The notes under the pieces: model-generated | The model's input: only the letters and a program-made list of their open reading frames with translations | Database searches by the model: none | Told to the model about the DNA's origin: nothing | Translations under genes and position numbers: made by a program | In this document: piece by piece, positions 62,686-64,000 of the stretch | Layout: the number at the start of each line of letters is the position of its first letter | Numbering within the stretch: position 1 is the stretch's first letter | Assembly (NCBI RefSeq): GCF_001427605.1 | Contig: NZ_LMGZ01000022.1 | Span: forward strand, 1 to 64,000 | From: Devosia sp. Root635 | Lineage (GTDB): Bacteria > Pseudomonadota > Alphaproteobacteria > Rhizobiales > Devosiaceae | DNA length: 64,000 nt | Reading direction: 5' to 3'

Positions 62686-64000
62686 TCAGAAATTCACCCC
62701 GATCTGTCCGGTCGCGGACAAGGCGCGGAAGGTGCTGCCTTCGAACGTGGCCTTGGCGCTGATGCCCAGCGTCCAGTTGCCGTCTCCGGCGACATCGAAG
62801 CCGGCCGAGACATTGCTGAACGCCGATTGGCTGGTGCCGTCGAAGCTCAACCCCAGTTCGGCGCCGATGAACGGCCGCACCACGAAGGTCTCGTAGTCGA
62901 GCGTATATTGCAGCACGGCGCCGGCCGACAGGCGCAACTGGTTGAGCGTGAAGGCATCCACGGCGATCGTGGTGCCCAACCCGTCCGAGACGGTGTAGGC
63001 GCCGGCCGCTTCATGCAGATAGAAGGCGTTGGCCGATGGCCGCAGCACCAAGTCCTCGCCCAGCGCCCACTGGCCTTCGAGCCGCATCTTGGCCAGCAGC
63101 CGGTCGGTCTCGAACGTGCCGCGGAACAGGGCGGTCGAGACCTCGTTCCAGCTTCGGCCGTAGAACAAGCTGGCATCGAGGAATACGCCTTCGCCCAGCT
63201 CGGCCGACACATAGGGCCCCGCCAGCACGCCATTGCCGGTAGCGCGGCTGGTGCCGGTGATATCGTCCATCCAGTCGGCATGCAGCGCCACGCCCACCAG
63301 CAGTTGGTCGTTCACCAGCAGATCGGCGCCTCCTGACAGCAGTGCCATGCTGCCCCAGTGGTCGGTGCCGCCATCGGCGCGCATATGCAATGTGGCGGTG
63401 CCGTCGATCCAGAAATTGACCGCGCTGTCATCCACCGGCTGCAGGGCCAGCGACTGCGCCGCGGCGCTGGCCGCGGTGGCGGCCAGGGTGCTGGCGGCAA
63501 AGTTCATGGTCACCGAATTGCCCGATGGCGTGACCTGGACCATGCCGGGCATATTGGCCGAGGCCGCATTGCGGCGATCCCGCAATCCGGGCGCATCGAC
63601 CGCGCCAGCCAGCAGGCCCGCCCGCGCGGACACAAAGCCATTCGACAGATCGCCGAACACCGCTTCCACTCCGACCGGATCGATGGTGGTCGTATAGGAC
63701 ACCTTGGCAGGCTGGGACGTGCCCAGCGCGCTGGCGAGCGTGAAGGTGACAACAGCCGTGCCGCTGAATTGCGGGTTGGGAATGAACTTGAGATAGAGCG
63801 TGCTGGCCGGCGGCGGCACCGGCCCCGCGGCGGCAACCGCAGCGCCCACAATGCTGGCCGTGCCGGCATAGGGCGGCTCGACGCCCACGACATTGGCCGA
63901 GGTGAACGGCCCGCCCGTTGCCCCAACCGTCAGGTCGACGGGAACCGGCGTCGCCCCCGGCGGCACGACCACGGCCTGGTCGGTCGCCGTCACGGCGCGC
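62686..64000 (-). CDS. Autotransporter, C-terminal part (cut by window edge)
   Basis: The last 438 or so residues of a large surface protein; the start lies beyond the window. An Ig-like/cadherin-type repeat region (FIPNPQFSGTAVVTFTLASA) is followed by a linker and a C-terminal beta-barrel of alternating strands, including GGADLLVNDQLLVGVALHAD, FLDASLFYGRSWNEVS and RLEGQWALGEDLVLRPSANA, ending in the terminal Phe expected for BAM recognition (GQIGVNF). So it is a type V secretion protein with its barrel in the outer membrane. The passenger function cannot be read from this part. Confidence 0.88.
   Translation of the reverse strand, partial: RAVTATDQAVVVPPGATPVPVDLTVGATGGPFTSANVVGVEPPYAGTASIVGAAVAAAGPVPPPASTLYLKFIPNPQFSGTAVVTFTLASALGTSQPAKVSYTTTIDPVGVEAVFGDLSNGFVSARAGLLAGAVDAPGLRDRRNAASANMPGMVQVTPSGNSVTMNFAASTLAATAASAAAQSLALQPVDDSAVNFWIDGTATLHMRADGGTDHWGSMALLSGGADLLVNDQLLVGVALHADWMDDITGTSRATGNGVLAGPYVSAELGEGVFLDASLFYGRSWNEVSTALFRGTFETDRLLAKMRLEGQWALGEDLVLRPSANAFYLHEAAGAYTVSDGLGTTIAVDAFTLNQLRLSAGAVLQYTLDYETFVVRPFIGAELGLSFDGTSQSAFSNVSAGFDVAGDGNWTLGISAKATFEGSTFRALSATGQIGVNF

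Overview
The window reads as one contiguous piece of chromosome from a high-GC alphaproteobacterium, most likely of the order Hyphomicrobiales and close to Devosia and relatives. The genus is my inference. Supporting signs are a CIRCE-controlled groES-groEL pair, a short HisG paired with HisZ and followed by no ACT domain, a tRNA-His without G-1 and with A73, DUF1127-type small proteins, a tripartite tricarboxylate transporter, and many short GC-rich palindromic elements between genes. I see no rRNA, phage, transposase or CRISPR array.

Layout. 1-3.1 kb: DUF427 gene, CIRCE, groES-groEL, terminator, orphan BrnA-like antitoxin. 3.1-9.9 kb: a Sel1-repeat/peptidoglycan-binding protein converges on a leftward run of a DUF1127-like gene, hisS, hisZ, hisG, a membrane glycosyltransferase and a TSUP permease. 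10-17 kb: DNA glycosylase Tag, a stand-alone receiver, an L,D-transpeptidase, a TadG-like protein, tRNA-His and a large PAS protein that looks like a histidine pseudokinase. 17-25 kb: an iron-type ABC binding protein and permease without ATPase, then a complete dipeptide-type ABC transporter with a fused double ATPase. 25-33.4 kb (leftward): GH13 glucosidase, GH1 beta-glucosidase with a LacI-type operator, Mrp, transaldolase, aminotransferase and ETF alpha/beta. 33.7-41 kb: M20 amidohydrolase, AbrB-type permease, two tandem paralogous secreted small proteins, a second GH13 glucosidase, a cupin, a lipoprotein and a 2-hydroxyacid dehydrogenase. 41-50 kb: circularly permuted ATP-grasp plus alpha-E protein, an ArsR/AHSA1 pair, a DHFR-like protein, an AEC carrier and the glycerol genes glpD-glpK. 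50-57 kb: CAP-domain lipoprotein, APH(6)-like kinase, two tiny one-TM proteins, glucuronate isomerase, then a TctD regulator and a TctE kinase fused to a periplasmic binding protein. 57-64 kb: a conserved 56-residue protein, tctCBA (leftward), a GAF-GGDEF-EAL protein and the C-terminal part of an autotransporter that runs off the right edge.

Functional themes are sugar and polyol use (two GH13, GH1, transaldolase, glpDK, uxaC), solute import (iron-type ABC, dipeptide ABC, TTT) and envelope proteins. The most unusual items are the TctE kinase with a C-terminal binding-protein domain next to tctCBA, the pseudokinase whose phospho-acceptor His is Arg, three AAACGAAA boxes exactly 21 bp apart upstream of glpD, a hairpin that contains the ribosome binding site of a glucosidase gene, and several families of modular palindromic repeats, some of them placed inside operons.
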